Source of the DNA: Microbacterium sp. A20
Lineage (GTDB): Bacteria; Actinomycetota; Actinomycetes; Actinomycetales; Microbacteriaceae
NCBI RefSeq assembly: GCF_004794515.1
Contig: NZ_SSDF01000081.1
Location: forward strand, 1 to 59,681
DNA: 59,681 bases
Direction of reading: 5' to 3'
Below, one piece after another: positions 46,946-54,524 of the stretch; position 1 is the first letter of the stretch, and the number at the start of each line of letters is the position of its first letter. The translations under genes were made by a program, and so were the position numbers. The notes beneath the pieces were generated by a model. That model saw only the letters and a list, made by a program, of their open reading frames with translations. It was not told where the DNA came from and did not search any database.

Positions 46946-47032
46946 CGTGACGATCCGCCGACGAGATGACGATGAACCGAGGGTTCGGTGCGGGAACCTC
47001 GGTGATTCGTCATCCCGTCGGCGAATCGTACG
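46946..47032. repeat. 87-bp imperfect palindrome after aztD
   Basis: The left arm 46946-46983 (containing CCGCCGACGAGATGACGATG) is the near-complement of the right arm ending at 47032 (containing TTCGTCATCCCGTCGGCG), with roughly 30 of 37 positions paired. It lies between convergent genes and can fold into one long hairpin, probably a terminator or mobile palindromic unit. Confidence 0.7.
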
Positions 47033-47057
47033 TCCCACCGGCCGGGTGCGGCCGGGC

Positions 47058-47501
47058 TCAGTCGGACTCGATGCTCAACACGGTCGTGCGCATGCCGTCG
47101 GCCTCGTACTGCACCGGCATTCCGGGGTGATCGACCGAGAACCAGAAGACGCCGTCATCCGTGTCGTACCGACGGCACGTGAGCTGTCCGAGCGGCGTCG
47201 TCAGCGTCACCGTCGACACGCTCGTCGTCCCCGCGTCGAAGGCCGCATGCCCCTGCAGCTCCACCCAGGTCACCCGGTTCGAGACCACGGCCTTCGGGTC
47301 GGCAGCGGCCCACCGGTCGAGGGTCGCGCCCTCGTCGTCGGTGTCGTGGAAGCGGTTGATGTGTTCCCCCAACGGGCCGTCCGGTCCCTCCAGGAGCAGC
47401 CGGATCGTCTTCCCCGATCCGGTGGCTTCGCGGATCTCGGCGGCGGTGAACGGCGTCGGCAGGAGTCCGGGGCCGAGCAGGTGCGGGTCGGGTTCGGTCA
47501 T
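47058..47501 (-). CDS. conserved hypothetical protein
   Basis: A 147-residue cytosolic protein of unknown function: TPFTAAEIREATGSGKTIRL, EGPDGPLGEHINRFHDTDDE, WVELQGHAAFDAGTTSVSTV, RRYDTDDGVFWFSVDHPGMP. The pattern (FTAAEIR, then beta strands) suggests a small beta-barrel or lipocalin-like fold. There is no signal or membrane segment. ATG 47501 lacks a clear ribosome site. Convergent with aztD and divergent from the sugar-uptake operon. Confidence 0.75.
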   Translation of the reverse strand: MTEPDPHLLGPGLLPTPFTAAEIREATGSGKTIRLLLEGPDGPLGEHINRFHDTDDEGATLDRWAAADPKAVVSNRVTWVELQGHAAFDAGTTSVSTVTLTTPLGQLTCRRYDTDDGVFWFSVDHPGMPVQYEADGMRTTVLSIESD

Positions 47502-47575
47502 GGTGCCAGTCTGCGCCCTGCGCGGTGCGCACGTCACGAGAAGGTCTCGATGCCGGGAGGCGGGAGGGCCGATCC

Positions 47576-47607
47576 TTGACACGATTGCGTTCTGTATACA
47601 GAATACC
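47576..47607 (+). promoter_or_regulatory. promoter with embedded GntR operator
   Basis: TTGACA (47576-47581), 17-nt spacer, CAGAAT (47599-47604). TTCTGTATACAGAA (47590-47603) is a perfect palindrome covering the -10 box, and TGTATACAGAATAC (47593-47606) is identical to a sequence upstream of the GH42 gene. The GntR protein at 53719-54375 is the likely repressor. Confidence 0.85.
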
Positions 47608-47664
47608 AGTACGCCCGAAGGCGTGATCCCGACCTGATCTTCCAATGATGAAAGAGGTAGCGAG

Positions 47665-48981
47665 ATGGCTCGTGCGAACGTGACGCGGTATCTGGCACTG
47701 GGTGCCGCCGGCGCTCTGGCACTCGGACTCGCCGCGTGCAGCGGTGGGGGCGGAGGCGGCGGCGGTGGCGTCGACGCCGACGGCAACGCCACTGTCGTCT
47801 GGTCCACCTGGGGCACCGCCGACGAGCTCACCCGGTACGAGGAGTTCAACAAGGACTTCATGGAGCGCCACCCCGACATCAAGGTCAAGCTGCAGCCCGT
47901 GGCCGACTACGGCGACTACCACTCCAAGCTGCTCGCGCAGCTCACGAGCAACACCGCTCCCGACGTGTTCTACGTGGGCGATGACAAGATCGGCCAGTTC
48001 GTCGACTCGAACCGCCTCATGCCGCTCAGTGACCTGATGGATTCCAAGGACAGCAAGACGAAGAAGGACGACTTCTTCCCCGGGCTCTTCGGCGCCGCCG
48101 AGAACGACGGCGAGGTCTACGCCGCTCCGAACGACTCGAACCCCGACGTGTTCTGGTACGACAAGAAAGCGCTCGAGGCGGCCGGAATCACCGAGGACCC
48201 GGCGACCCTGGCCGAGAACGGCGAGTGGACTACCGACAAGTTCCTCGAGATGAACAAGAAGCTCCACGAGGCCGGCCTCACCGGCACGATGTATTGGAAC
48301 TATTGGGCGACGCACTGGAGCTGGCTGTCTTCCCAGGGCCTGGATGCCCCGTACGACGACTCCGGCGCGTTCGTCGCGAACGAGGATGCGGCCACCGTCG
48401 AGTCGGTGCAGCAGCTCGGCGACCTGTTCGAAGACGGCACGTTCGTCGTCGCGGACACCCTGCCGGACGGTGCCGGGGCCGACAGCGTCTTCGTCACGCA
48501 CAAGGCCGGCTTCTTCGTGCAGGGGCGCTACACGATCGGCACGGTCGACGCGACGGGCGAGAAGGACAGCTACGACATCGTGCAGTGGCCGACGCCGGAT
48601 GGCGAGCCCGCCCCCACCGGTGTGGCGACCAGCTTCCTCGCGATCAACGGCAAGACGAAGGTCGAGGACGCCGCGTTCACGTTCTGGACCGAGTTCCTCT
48701 CGGCCGAGGGGCAGACGTTCCGCCTCCAGGGCGGCGGCAACGCGGTCCCGTCGATCAAGGGGGCCGACGAGGTCGTGCTCGAGGGCGACTACCCTGCTCA
48801 CGCCCAGACGTTCCTCGACATGCGCGACATCGGCTTCGAGGACTACCCGGCCGAGGCGCGTGTCCCCGGTCTGCCGACCGCCATCGCCGACGAGTTCCTG
48901 AAGCTCTATCAGGGCAAGACCGACGCACAGGCCACCCTCGACACCATCGCCGACGTGGTCAAGGAACGGTCGGAGAAGTAG
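47665..48981 (+). CDS. sugar ABC transporter substrate-binding lipoprotein (family 1)
   Basis: A 438-residue binding protein. The lipobox is LAACS (C25), followed by a run of nine Gly. The mature part shows ATVVWSTWGTADELTRYEEF, KVKLQPVADYGDYHSKLLAQ, APDVFYVGDD and GEVYAAPNDSNPDVFWYDKK, typical of carbohydrate-binding SBP_bac_1 proteins. It feeds the two MalF/MalG-type permeases that follow; the ATPase (a shared MsiK-type protein in actinobacteria) is not encoded here. A sigma-70-like promoter with a GntR operator lies 58 bp upstream. Confidence 0.92.
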   Translation: MARANVTRYLALGAAGALALGLAACSGGGGGGGGGVDADGNATVVWSTWGTADELTRYEEFNKDFMERHPDIKVKLQPVADYGDYHSKLLAQLTSNTAPDVFYVGDDKIGQFVDSNRLMPLSDLMDSKDSKTKKDDFFPGLFGAAENDGEVYAAPNDSNPDVFWYDKKALEAAGITEDPATLAENGEWTTDKFLEMNKKLHEAGLTGTMYWNYWATHWSWLSSQGLDAPYDDSGAFVANEDAATVESVQQLGDLFEDGTFVVADTLPDGAGADSVFVTHKAGFFVQGRYTIGTVDATGEKDSYDIVQWPTPDGEPAPTGVATSFLAINGKTKVEDAAFTFWTEFLSAEGQTFRLQGGGNAVPSIKGADEVVLEGDYPAHAQTFLDMRDIGFEDYPAEARVPGLPTAIADEFLKLYQGKTDAQATLDTIADVVKERSEK

Positions 48982-48983
48982 GA

Positions 48984-49946
48984 GTGAGCACTCTCACCGA
49001 GAACGGGCGGATGCCGCAGGTCGCCCCTGCGGCATCCGCCCCGCCCCTGCGCAAGGAGCCGCTCTGGCGCCGCCGCGACCGACTGTGGGGGTACGTCTTC
49101 GTCGGCCCGCAGATGATCGGCATGGGACTGTTCGTCGTGCTGCCCTTCGCCGCCAGCCTCGTTCTGGCCTTCGCGGACTGGGACGGACTGACCGACCTCA
49201 CCTGGGTGGGCTTCGCCAACTTCGCCGACCAGCTGACCGATCCGCTGCTCGGCCGCGCGATCATCAACACCCTCATCATCGCCGTCGTCACGGTGCCGAT
49301 CGGCCTCGGGCTCTCGGTGGTCGTCGCGGTCGCACTCGAGAAGCTCAAGACCCGCACGCTCTACCTGATCCTCTTCTTCGCCCCGGTCGTGACCTCCACG
49401 GTCGCGGTCGCGATGATCTGGCAGCAGATGTTCCGCGCCGACGGCCTGCTCTCCACCACGATCTCGAAGGTCTTCGGCGTCACCCCTCCGGACTGGCTGC
49501 AGGACCCGAAGCTCGCGCTCCTCGCCGTCTGCATCGTCACGATCTGGTCGTCGATGGGCCTCAATGTAGTGATCTTCCTCGCCGGGCTGCAGAACATCTC
49601 GCCCTCGGTGATCGAGGCTGCGCGGATCGACGGTGCCGGCCCCTGGCGGCTGTTCACCAGCATCCGTCTGCCGCTGCTCTCGCCGATCGTGTTCTTCTCC
49701 TCGGTGGTCGCGTTCATCTCCTCTCTGCAGACCTTCGACACGGTCTACGTGCTCGTGCAGGATGCCGGCCCTGACAACGCGACCCGCACGATCGTGTACC
49801 ACATCTTCGATCTGGGCTTCGGGCGCTTCGAGTTCGGTCCGTCGAGCGCCGCGAGCATCATCCTGCTCGTGCTCACCCTCGTCATCACCGCCGTGCAGTT
49901 CGGCGCGCAGAAGAAGTTCGTCCACTACGAGGATGACCCCGCATGA
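48984..49946 (+). CDS. sugar ABC transporter permease (MalF type)
   Basis: A 320-residue permease with six helices: GYVFVGPQMIGMGLFVVLPF first, then WVGFANFADQLTDPLLGRAI, and the EAA loop VIEAARIDGAGPWRLFTSIR. GTG 48984 is 2 nt after the binding-protein stop; GGAG at 48972-48975 serves as ribosome site. Partner of the next permease. Confidence 0.9.
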   Translation: MSTLTENGRMPQVAPAASAPPLRKEPLWRRRDRLWGYVFVGPQMIGMGLFVVLPFAASLVLAFADWDGLTDLTWVGFANFADQLTDPLLGRAIINTLIIAVVTVPIGLGLSVVVAVALEKLKTRTLYLILFFAPVVTSTVAVAMIWQQMFRADGLLSTTISKVFGVTPPDWLQDPKLALLAVCIVTIWSSMGLNVVIFLAGLQNISPSVIEAARIDGAGPWRLFTSIRLPLLSPIVFFSSVVAFISSLQTFDTVYVLVQDAGPDNATRTIVYHIFDLGFGRFEFGPSSAASIILLVLTLVITAVQFGAQKKFVHYEDDPA

Positions 49947-50887
49947 GCATCCAGACGCCTCCCCTGACCGGTCCCGCTCCGGCGACCGACTCCACCATCG
50001 CGATCACCGCACCCGGCTATCGTTCGCGTGGCCGGGGTGGTCCCGCGGCCGACCGCGCGCGCCGCAGGGTCGGCTCGACCGTGCTGCACGTGGTGCTCGT
50101 CATCGCCGGGATCGGCATGGTGTTCCCGTTCATCTGGATGCTGCTCACCTCGTTCAAGACGTTGCCGCAGCTGCTGAAGAACCCGCTCCAGTTCCTGCCG
50201 GACCCCTGGACGTTCGACAACTACACGCAGGCCTGGAACGCGGTGCCGTTCGGGCAGGCCTATCTGAACAGCGCGTACATCGCGATCCTCGTGGTGGTGG
50301 GCACGCTGCTCACGGCATCCATGGCCGGCTATGCGTTCGCGCGCATCCGCTTCCGCGGCAGCAAGGTGCTCTTCATCGTCTTCCTCGCGACGCAGATGAT
50401 CCCGAAGCAGGTGACGCTCATCCCGTTCTACCTGCTGATGTCGAACCTCGGCTGGGTCGACTCGCACCTCGCGCTGATCGTGCCGGGCATCATGGCCAAC
50501 CCGTTCGCGGTGTTCCTGATGCGGCAGTTCGTGCTGGCCCTGCCGCGCGAGCTCGAAGAGGCGGCGATCGTCGACGGTGCCGGCCGGTGGCGCATCTTCT
50601 GGAGCGTCGTGCTCCCGAACCTCAAGCCCGGTCTTGCCGCGCTCAGCATCATCGTGGCGCTCGACGTCTGGAACGCCTTCCTGTTCCCGCTCGTGCTGCT
50701 GAACTCGCCCGACCTGTTCACGGTGCCGCTGCTGCTGAACGCCTTCGAAGGTCAGCAGGGATCCATCAACTACGGACTCGTGATGGCGGCCTCGGCGATC
50801 GCGACCGTGCCGATGCTGATCGTGTTCGTCATCGGTCAGCGCAAGATCCTCAACAGCATGGCCGCGTCGGGCCTCGGAGGACGATGA
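49943..50887 (+). CDS. sugar ABC transporter permease (MalG type)
   Basis: A 314-residue permease: FPFIWMLLTSFKTLPQLLKN, YLNSAYIAILVVVGTLLTAS, EAA loop ELEEAAIVDGAGRWRIFWSV and a C-terminal GQRKILNSMAASGLGGR typical of the MalG branch. ATG 49943 overlaps the first permease by 4 bp. Its stop overlaps the glycosidase start by 1 nt. Confidence 0.92.
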   Translation: MSIQTPPLTGPAPATDSTIAITAPGYRSRGRGGPAADRARRRVGSTVLHVVLVIAGIGMVFPFIWMLLTSFKTLPQLLKNPLQFLPDPWTFDNYTQAWNAVPFGQAYLNSAYIAILVVVGTLLTASMAGYAFARIRFRGSKVLFIVFLATQMIPKQVTLIPFYLLMSNLGWVDSHLALIVPGIMANPFAVFLMRQFVLALPRELEEAAIVDGAGRWRIFWSVVLPNLKPGLAALSIIVALDVWNAFLFPLVLLNSPDLFTVPLLLNAFEGQQGSINYGLVMAASAIATVPMLIVFVIGQRKILNSMAASGLGGR

Positions 50888-52539
50888 TGACGGATGCCGC
50901 TCGCCTCGCGGTCCTTGCCGGGCACCACCTCGACCTGGTCACTGCCCCTTTCACGCTGCCGCGTTCGCGCGTGCTGGTGTTCCGTGCCGGCGACGGGGAG
51001 GGCGTTCGCGTGCACACCTCGGAGTACGAGCGGCGGCTGTCGGAGTGCCGGGTGCTGGACGCGCTGACCGTGGTGGATGCGGCGGGAGAGGTGCTGCCTG
51101 TGACCGGCGTGCACCCGGCGCGAGTGTCCTTCGGGGAAGTGGCGACGTTGACGTTCGCCGACCCCTCGACGCTCAGCCTCGGCCCGTCGACGGGCTCAGG
51201 CGCGGGAGTGCACGTGCGACTGCGGCGACCGGACGGGCGGGTCGAAGAGCATCCGCTCGGCGACGGCATCCGGCTGCGCATCACCGCAGACCGCACGGTC
51301 TCGATCGAATCGGGCGACCATTCGGCGGCGCTCGCCGCGTCCGACGAGATCTGGGCGGACTGGTTCGCGAAGTGCCCGACCGTGCGCGACGACCTGCAGG
51401 GGATGACCGCGTTCTGCTGGTGGGTGCTCGGGGCGAACATCGTCGAGCTGCCCTCGCTCGGAGACGCGCGGGCGATCGTGCCGTCCAAGATCGGGTACGT
51501 CGGCCTGTGGCAGTGGGATGCGTACTTCATCGCGGTGGGGCTGCGGCACGGCGACCCTGAGCTCGCGCGCGAACAGCTCGACATCGCGTTCCGGTTCCCG
51601 CAGCCTGACGGGCAGCTGCCCGACGTCGTGCACGAGCTCGGGGTGCTCGCGACCAGCGACGACCTGCCCGACAGCGACCGAGACAACCTGCGCCGTGCGG
51701 GGTCGCAGATCGCCGACCCTCGCGCGCCGGTGCCGTTGACGAAGCCGCCGCTCGCCGCGTGGGCGCTGCGCAAGGTGCTCGAGGTCGAGGATGCGCCGGA
51801 GTACGCGCGCACGCAGCTGGGCCGCATCGTCCGCTCGCAGGACTGGTGGTTCGCGGGCAGCGACCTCGACCACGACGGGATGCCGGAGTACGGGCATCCG
51901 TATTCCTCGGGGCTCGACGACAGCCCGATCTTCGACGGTCCGCTGCCGACGGCCGCGCCCGACCTGGGCGCGTATCTCGTGCGGCAGGACCTGGAGATCG
52001 CGGCGCTGCTCGAGAGGTATGAACCGGATGCCGACGTGGTGCGGTTCCGCGAACGGGCCGCGACCACGCAGGAGCTGCTGCTGCGCATGTGGGATGACGA
52101 GCGTGGGCGGTTCCTCGCTTTCGGTGGAGGGGAGCCGCAGCTCAGCGACACGGTCGTGGGGCTGATGCCGTTGCTCACGGGCGCGCTGCCAGGGCCGGTC
52201 GCCGAGGCGCTGCGCGCGGCCGTCGACGATCCCTCGCGGTTCGCCCTGCCGTGGGGGCTTCCGACGGTGGCGGCATCCGATCCCGACTTCTCGGACGAGC
52301 GGATGTGGCGCGGACCGGTGTGGGTGAACACGAGCATGCTGGTCGCCGAAGGCCTCGAAGCGTCGGGGTACGCCGAGCGGGCACGGGAGCTGCGGGAGCA
52401 GACCGTGCGCCTCGTGATCCACGGCGGCGGCCCGCACGAGTACTTCAATCCGCATACGGGGTTCAAGGCGGGGCGCGCGACCACCGCGTTCGGCTGGTCG
52501 GCGGCGCTGTTCATCGACCTCGCGGTGACGCTCAGCTGA
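50887..52539 (+). CDS. GH63/MGH1-like (alpha/alpha)6 glycosidase
   Basis: A 550-residue cytosolic glycoside hydrolase of the clan that includes GH63, trehalase-like and mannosylglycerate hydrolases. An N-terminal beta domain (to about residue 145) precedes the (alpha/alpha)6 barrel with GYVGLWQWDAYFIAVGLRHG (D211), PQPDGQLPDVVHELG, PYSSGLDDSPIFDGPL, MWRGPVWVNTSMLVAEGL and the ending PHEYFNPHTGFKAG. No signal peptide, so it acts on imported oligosaccharides. ATG 50887 has GGAGGA 5 nt upstream and overlaps the permease stop (TGATG). It resembles glucosyl- or mannosyl-glycerate-type hydrolases, but specificity cannot be fixed from sequence. Confidence 0.85.
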   Translation: MTDAARLAVLAGHHLDLVTAPFTLPRSRVLVFRAGDGEGVRVHTSEYERRLSECRVLDALTVVDAAGEVLPVTGVHPARVSFGEVATLTFADPSTLSLGPSTGSGAGVHVRLRRPDGRVEEHPLGDGIRLRITADRTVSIESGDHSAALAASDEIWADWFAKCPTVRDDLQGMTAFCWWVLGANIVELPSLGDARAIVPSKIGYVGLWQWDAYFIAVGLRHGDPELAREQLDIAFRFPQPDGQLPDVVHELGVLATSDDLPDSDRDNLRRAGSQIADPRAPVPLTKPPLAAWALRKVLEVEDAPEYARTQLGRIVRSQDWWFAGSDLDHDGMPEYGHPYSSGLDDSPIFDGPLPTAAPDLGAYLVRQDLEIAALLERYEPDADVVRFRERAATTQELLLRMWDDERGRFLAFGGGEPQLSDTVVGLMPLLTGALPGPVAEALRAAVDDPSRFALPWGLPTVAASDPDFSDERMWRGPVWVNTSMLVAEGLEASGYAERARELREQTVRLVIHGGGPHEYFNPHTGFKAGRATTAFGWSAALFIDLAVTLS

Positions 52540-52551
52540 CGGCATCCGCTC

Positions 52552-52615
52552 CCGTTCGCCGCATCCTCCCGTTCGCGGCGCCCGTTCCCCGTTCGCGGCG
52601 CCCGTTCCCGTTCGC
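52552..52615. repeat. short tandem repeats after the glycosidase gene
   Basis: CCGTTCGC occurs at 52552, 52569, 52589 and 52608 within irregular 17-20 bp units (CCGTTCGCGGCGCCCGTTCC). Non-coding; abuts palindromic element B1. Confidence 0.55.
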
Positions 52616-52622
52616 GGCATCC

Positions 52623-52679
52623 TCCGGTCGCACTTTCTGTCGCTTTGCTGCCCTCAGGGCGGCAGAAAGTGCGACCGGA
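52623..52679. repeat. palindromic element B1 (57 bp)
   Basis: TCCGGTCGCACTTTCTG (52623-52639) and CAGAAAGTGCGACCGGA (52663-52679) are perfect 17-bp inverted repeats; the loop contains GCCCTCAGGGC. It lies directly 3' of the NmrA-type gene. A second copy, B2, has the same length and about 80% identity. Confidence 0.85.
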
Positions 52680-52692
52680 AAGGCGGGTGAGG

Positions 52693-53511
52693 TCAGGCGC
52701 GGAACAGGTCGGCGTTCTCGCGTGCCCACTGGGCGAAGGTGCGACCGGGGCGACCGGTGAGGCGCGGCACCGTGTCCTGCACCACCTGACCGATCTCCGG
52801 AGGGTTCTTCGCGAGTTCGACGCCGAATTCGACGTACCCCTCGTCGTATCCGAAGGCGCGCAGTCGCTCCCGCTCCTCGTCTTCGGTGAGCCGGATCCAG
52901 GTGACCTCCTCGCCGATGGCCTCGGCGATGCACGCCGTGCGCTCGGCCGGAGTCAGCGCCTCGGGCCCGGTCAGGTAATACGTCTGCCCCTCGGCGGGTG
53001 CACCGAGCAGCACTTCGACGGCGACGGCTGCGATGTCCGCTTCGTGCACCATCGCGCTCGGCCAATCCGCCAGCGTGCGCACCCGCCGGTCGGAGACGAC
53101 CTCCGGAGCCCACTCCCGCGCGTTCGACATGAACTCCACCGGCGCCAGCAGCGCCCAGGCGAGATCGCTCTCTCGCAGCGCAGGCTCGAGGGTGCTCTCG
53201 TCCCATCCGCCGAGCACGCTCACCCGCTGCACGCCCGCCGTCTTCGTCGCCCCGACGAGCTCCACGCCGTTGGTCAGCGTCTCACCGAACTCGCCGTTGA
53301 ACGTGATGAAGTGCACGGCGTCGCAGCCGTCGATGGCCCGACGGAACGCGTCCACGTCGGTGAGGTCGCCGCGGACGACGTCGACGCCTTCGGGGAGGTT
53401 CGCGCGCTGCGGATCGCGGGTGAGAGCGCGCACGCTCTCGCCGCGCTCGACCAGCTGAGTGACGATGTGGCGTCCGACCGTGCCTGTGGCGCCTGTGACC
53501 AGGATTGTCAT
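52693..53511 (-). CDS. NmrA-like NAD(P)-binding protein
   Basis: A 272-residue atypical SDR of the NmrA/QOR2 type: MTILVTGATGTVGRHIVTQL (TGATGxVG nucleotide loop), VRGDLTDVDAFRRAIDGCDA, AVHFITFNGEFGETLTNGVE, then YYLTGPEALTPAERTACIAE. The catalytic Tyr-Lys pair is not apparent, so it may be a redox sensor or a quinone or imine reductase. ATG 53511 has AAGGGA upstream. It is bracketed by palindromic elements B1 and B2 and is not obviously part of the neighbouring sugar regulon. Confidence 0.87.
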   Translation of the reverse strand: MTILVTGATGTVGRHIVTQLVERGESVRALTRDPQRANLPEGVDVVRGDLTDVDAFRRAIDGCDAVHFITFNGEFGETLTNGVELVGATKTAGVQRVSVLGGWDESTLEPALRESDLAWALLAPVEFMSNAREWAPEVVSDRRVRTLADWPSAMVHEADIAAVAVEVLLGAPAEGQTYYLTGPEALTPAERTACIAEAIGEEVTWIRLTEDEERERLRAFGYDEGYVEFGVELAKNPPEIGQVVQDTVPRLTGRPGRTFAQWARENADLFRA

Positions 53512-53604
53512 GAGGAGTCCCTTCTTCGTGTGAGACTCACTCTCTCGGTCGATGCGGACAGATTCGGTCCGCGATCGATCCTGAGCCGGACCCCCTCCCT
53601 CCGT

Positions 53605-53661
53605 TCCGGTCGCAGTTCCTGCCGCTCGACGGGCTTCAGGGCGACACAAAGTGCGACCGGA
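53605..53661. repeat. palindromic element B2 (57 bp)
   Basis: Second copy of the B element, upstream of the NmrA-type gene: 46 of 57 bases match B1. Its outer arms GTTCCGGTCGCA (53603-53614) and TGCGACCGGAAC (53652-53663) pair perfectly. Confidence 0.8.
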
Positions 53662-53672
53662 ACCCGCAGGGA

Positions 53673-53720
53673 GCGGGAGCGCCAGCGGGAGTGCCAGCGG
53701 GAGCGCCAGCGGGAGCGACT
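53673..53720. repeat. 12-bp tandem repeat, four units
   Basis: GCGGGAGCGCCA, GCGGGAGTGCCA, GCGGGAGCGCCA and GCGGGAGCGACT follow head to tail from 53673 to 53720, ending at the stop codon of the GntR gene. Non-coding minisatellite. Confidence 0.85.
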
Positions 53721-54375
53721 ACGCGGTGAAGTAGCTGCTCGTGGCGTTGTCGAGGATGCGCTCCATGCCGTGCATCCAGTTGAGCTTGAGAGCTTCGACG
53801 GCACCGGGGATGTCGCCGTCGGCGAGGTGCCGTGCGATCTCGGCGTGCTCGGCGGCGACGCGTTCGACCTTCACGTCTTCGGGGACGAGCAGCGACTCGT
53901 AGCGGTGGAACGAGCTGCGCACGCTGTCGATCACGGCGAGGAGTCGGGTGTTCGGGCAGGCCGACAGCATCACGCTGTGCCACTCGTCGTCCTTGGTGAT
54001 GACGAGCTGGTGCTCGACGAGCTCGTCGGCGAAGGCGTCGGCCATCTCCTTGAGCTGGTCGCCGATGCGGCGCAGCTCCTCGGGCGGGCTCAGCTCGAGG
54101 GCCAGGCTCTCGAGGGCGGCCATGACGGGCGCGAGGTCGCGGAACTCGGAGGCGCTGAGCGGGACGAACCGGAAACCCTTGCCGTTCTCGCTCTCGATCT
54201 GCCCCTCGGACTCGAGCGCGATGAGAGCCTCGCGAAGGGGAGTGCGACTGACGCCGAGCTCGGTGGCGAGCTGCACCTCGTTGATGCCCTCGCCGGGCTG
54301 CACGAGTCCGGCTCGCATACGGGTCAGCAACTCCTGACGGACCTGCGAGCGCAGGTTCTTGCGTTCGATCGCCAT
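53719..54375 (-). CDS. GntR-family (FadR/FCD) regulator of the glycoside regulon
   Basis: A 218-residue GntR protein. N-terminal winged helix: RKNLRSQVRQELLTRMRAGL, GEGINEVQLATELGVSRTPL, REALIALESEGQIESENGKG. C-terminal FCD-type helical domain with the metal-binding His/Asp pattern (VITKDDEWHSVMLSACPNTR, AEHAEIARHLADGDIPGAVE). It starts at ATG 54375 and diverges from the GH42 operon. The palindrome TGTATACAGAATACA between them recurs in the promoter of the sugar-uptake operon, so it probably controls both, with a sugar acid or similar effector. Confidence 0.9.
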   Translation of the reverse strand: MAIERKNLRSQVRQELLTRMRAGLVQPGEGINEVQLATELGVSRTPLREALIALESEGQIESENGKGFRFVPLSASEFRDLAPVMAALESLALELSPPEELRRIGDQLKEMADAFADELVEHQLVITKDDEWHSVMLSACPNTRLLAVIDSVRSSFHRYESLLVPEDVKVERVAAEHAEIARHLADGDIPGAVEALKLNWMHGMERILDNATSSYFTA

Positions 54376-54413
54376 GCGTCCCCTCTTCTGCCGCCTGCCC
54401 GTCAGCCTATGGG

Positions 54414-54459
54414 TTGACGGGCTTCGGACGACGTCTTAGTGTGTTGTATACAGAATACA
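54414..54459 (+). promoter_or_regulatory. promoter and GntR operator of the GH42 operon
   Basis: TTGACG (54414-54419), 17-nt spacer and a TTAGTG -10-like word (54437-54442). The perfect interrupted palindrome TGTAT-ACAGA-ATACA (54445-54459) covers the likely start point. Its first 14 bases are identical to 47593-47606. Confidence 0.8.
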
Positions 54460-54524
54460 GGTGATCGTGGGTTCGCACCAGTGAAATGCCCGATCAGCAC
54501 GTGACGACTCAGAGAGGAGACTTC

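Noticed and set aside
49633..50886. In-frame N-terminal extension of the GH63-like enzyme
   Set aside because: It overlaps both permease genes in another frame and is Arg/Ser/Pro-rich; GGAGGA places the start at 50887.
48984..52539. ATPase subunit for the sugar ABC transporter
   Set aside because: No Walker A/B-containing gene is present in this operon. The second enzyme gene is a glycosidase, so the ATPase must be encoded elsewhere.
52645..54417. A 590-codon plus-strand open frame over the NmrA and GntR genes
   Set aside because: Composition is that of a shadow frame; both minus-strand genes have recognisable families and ribosome sites.
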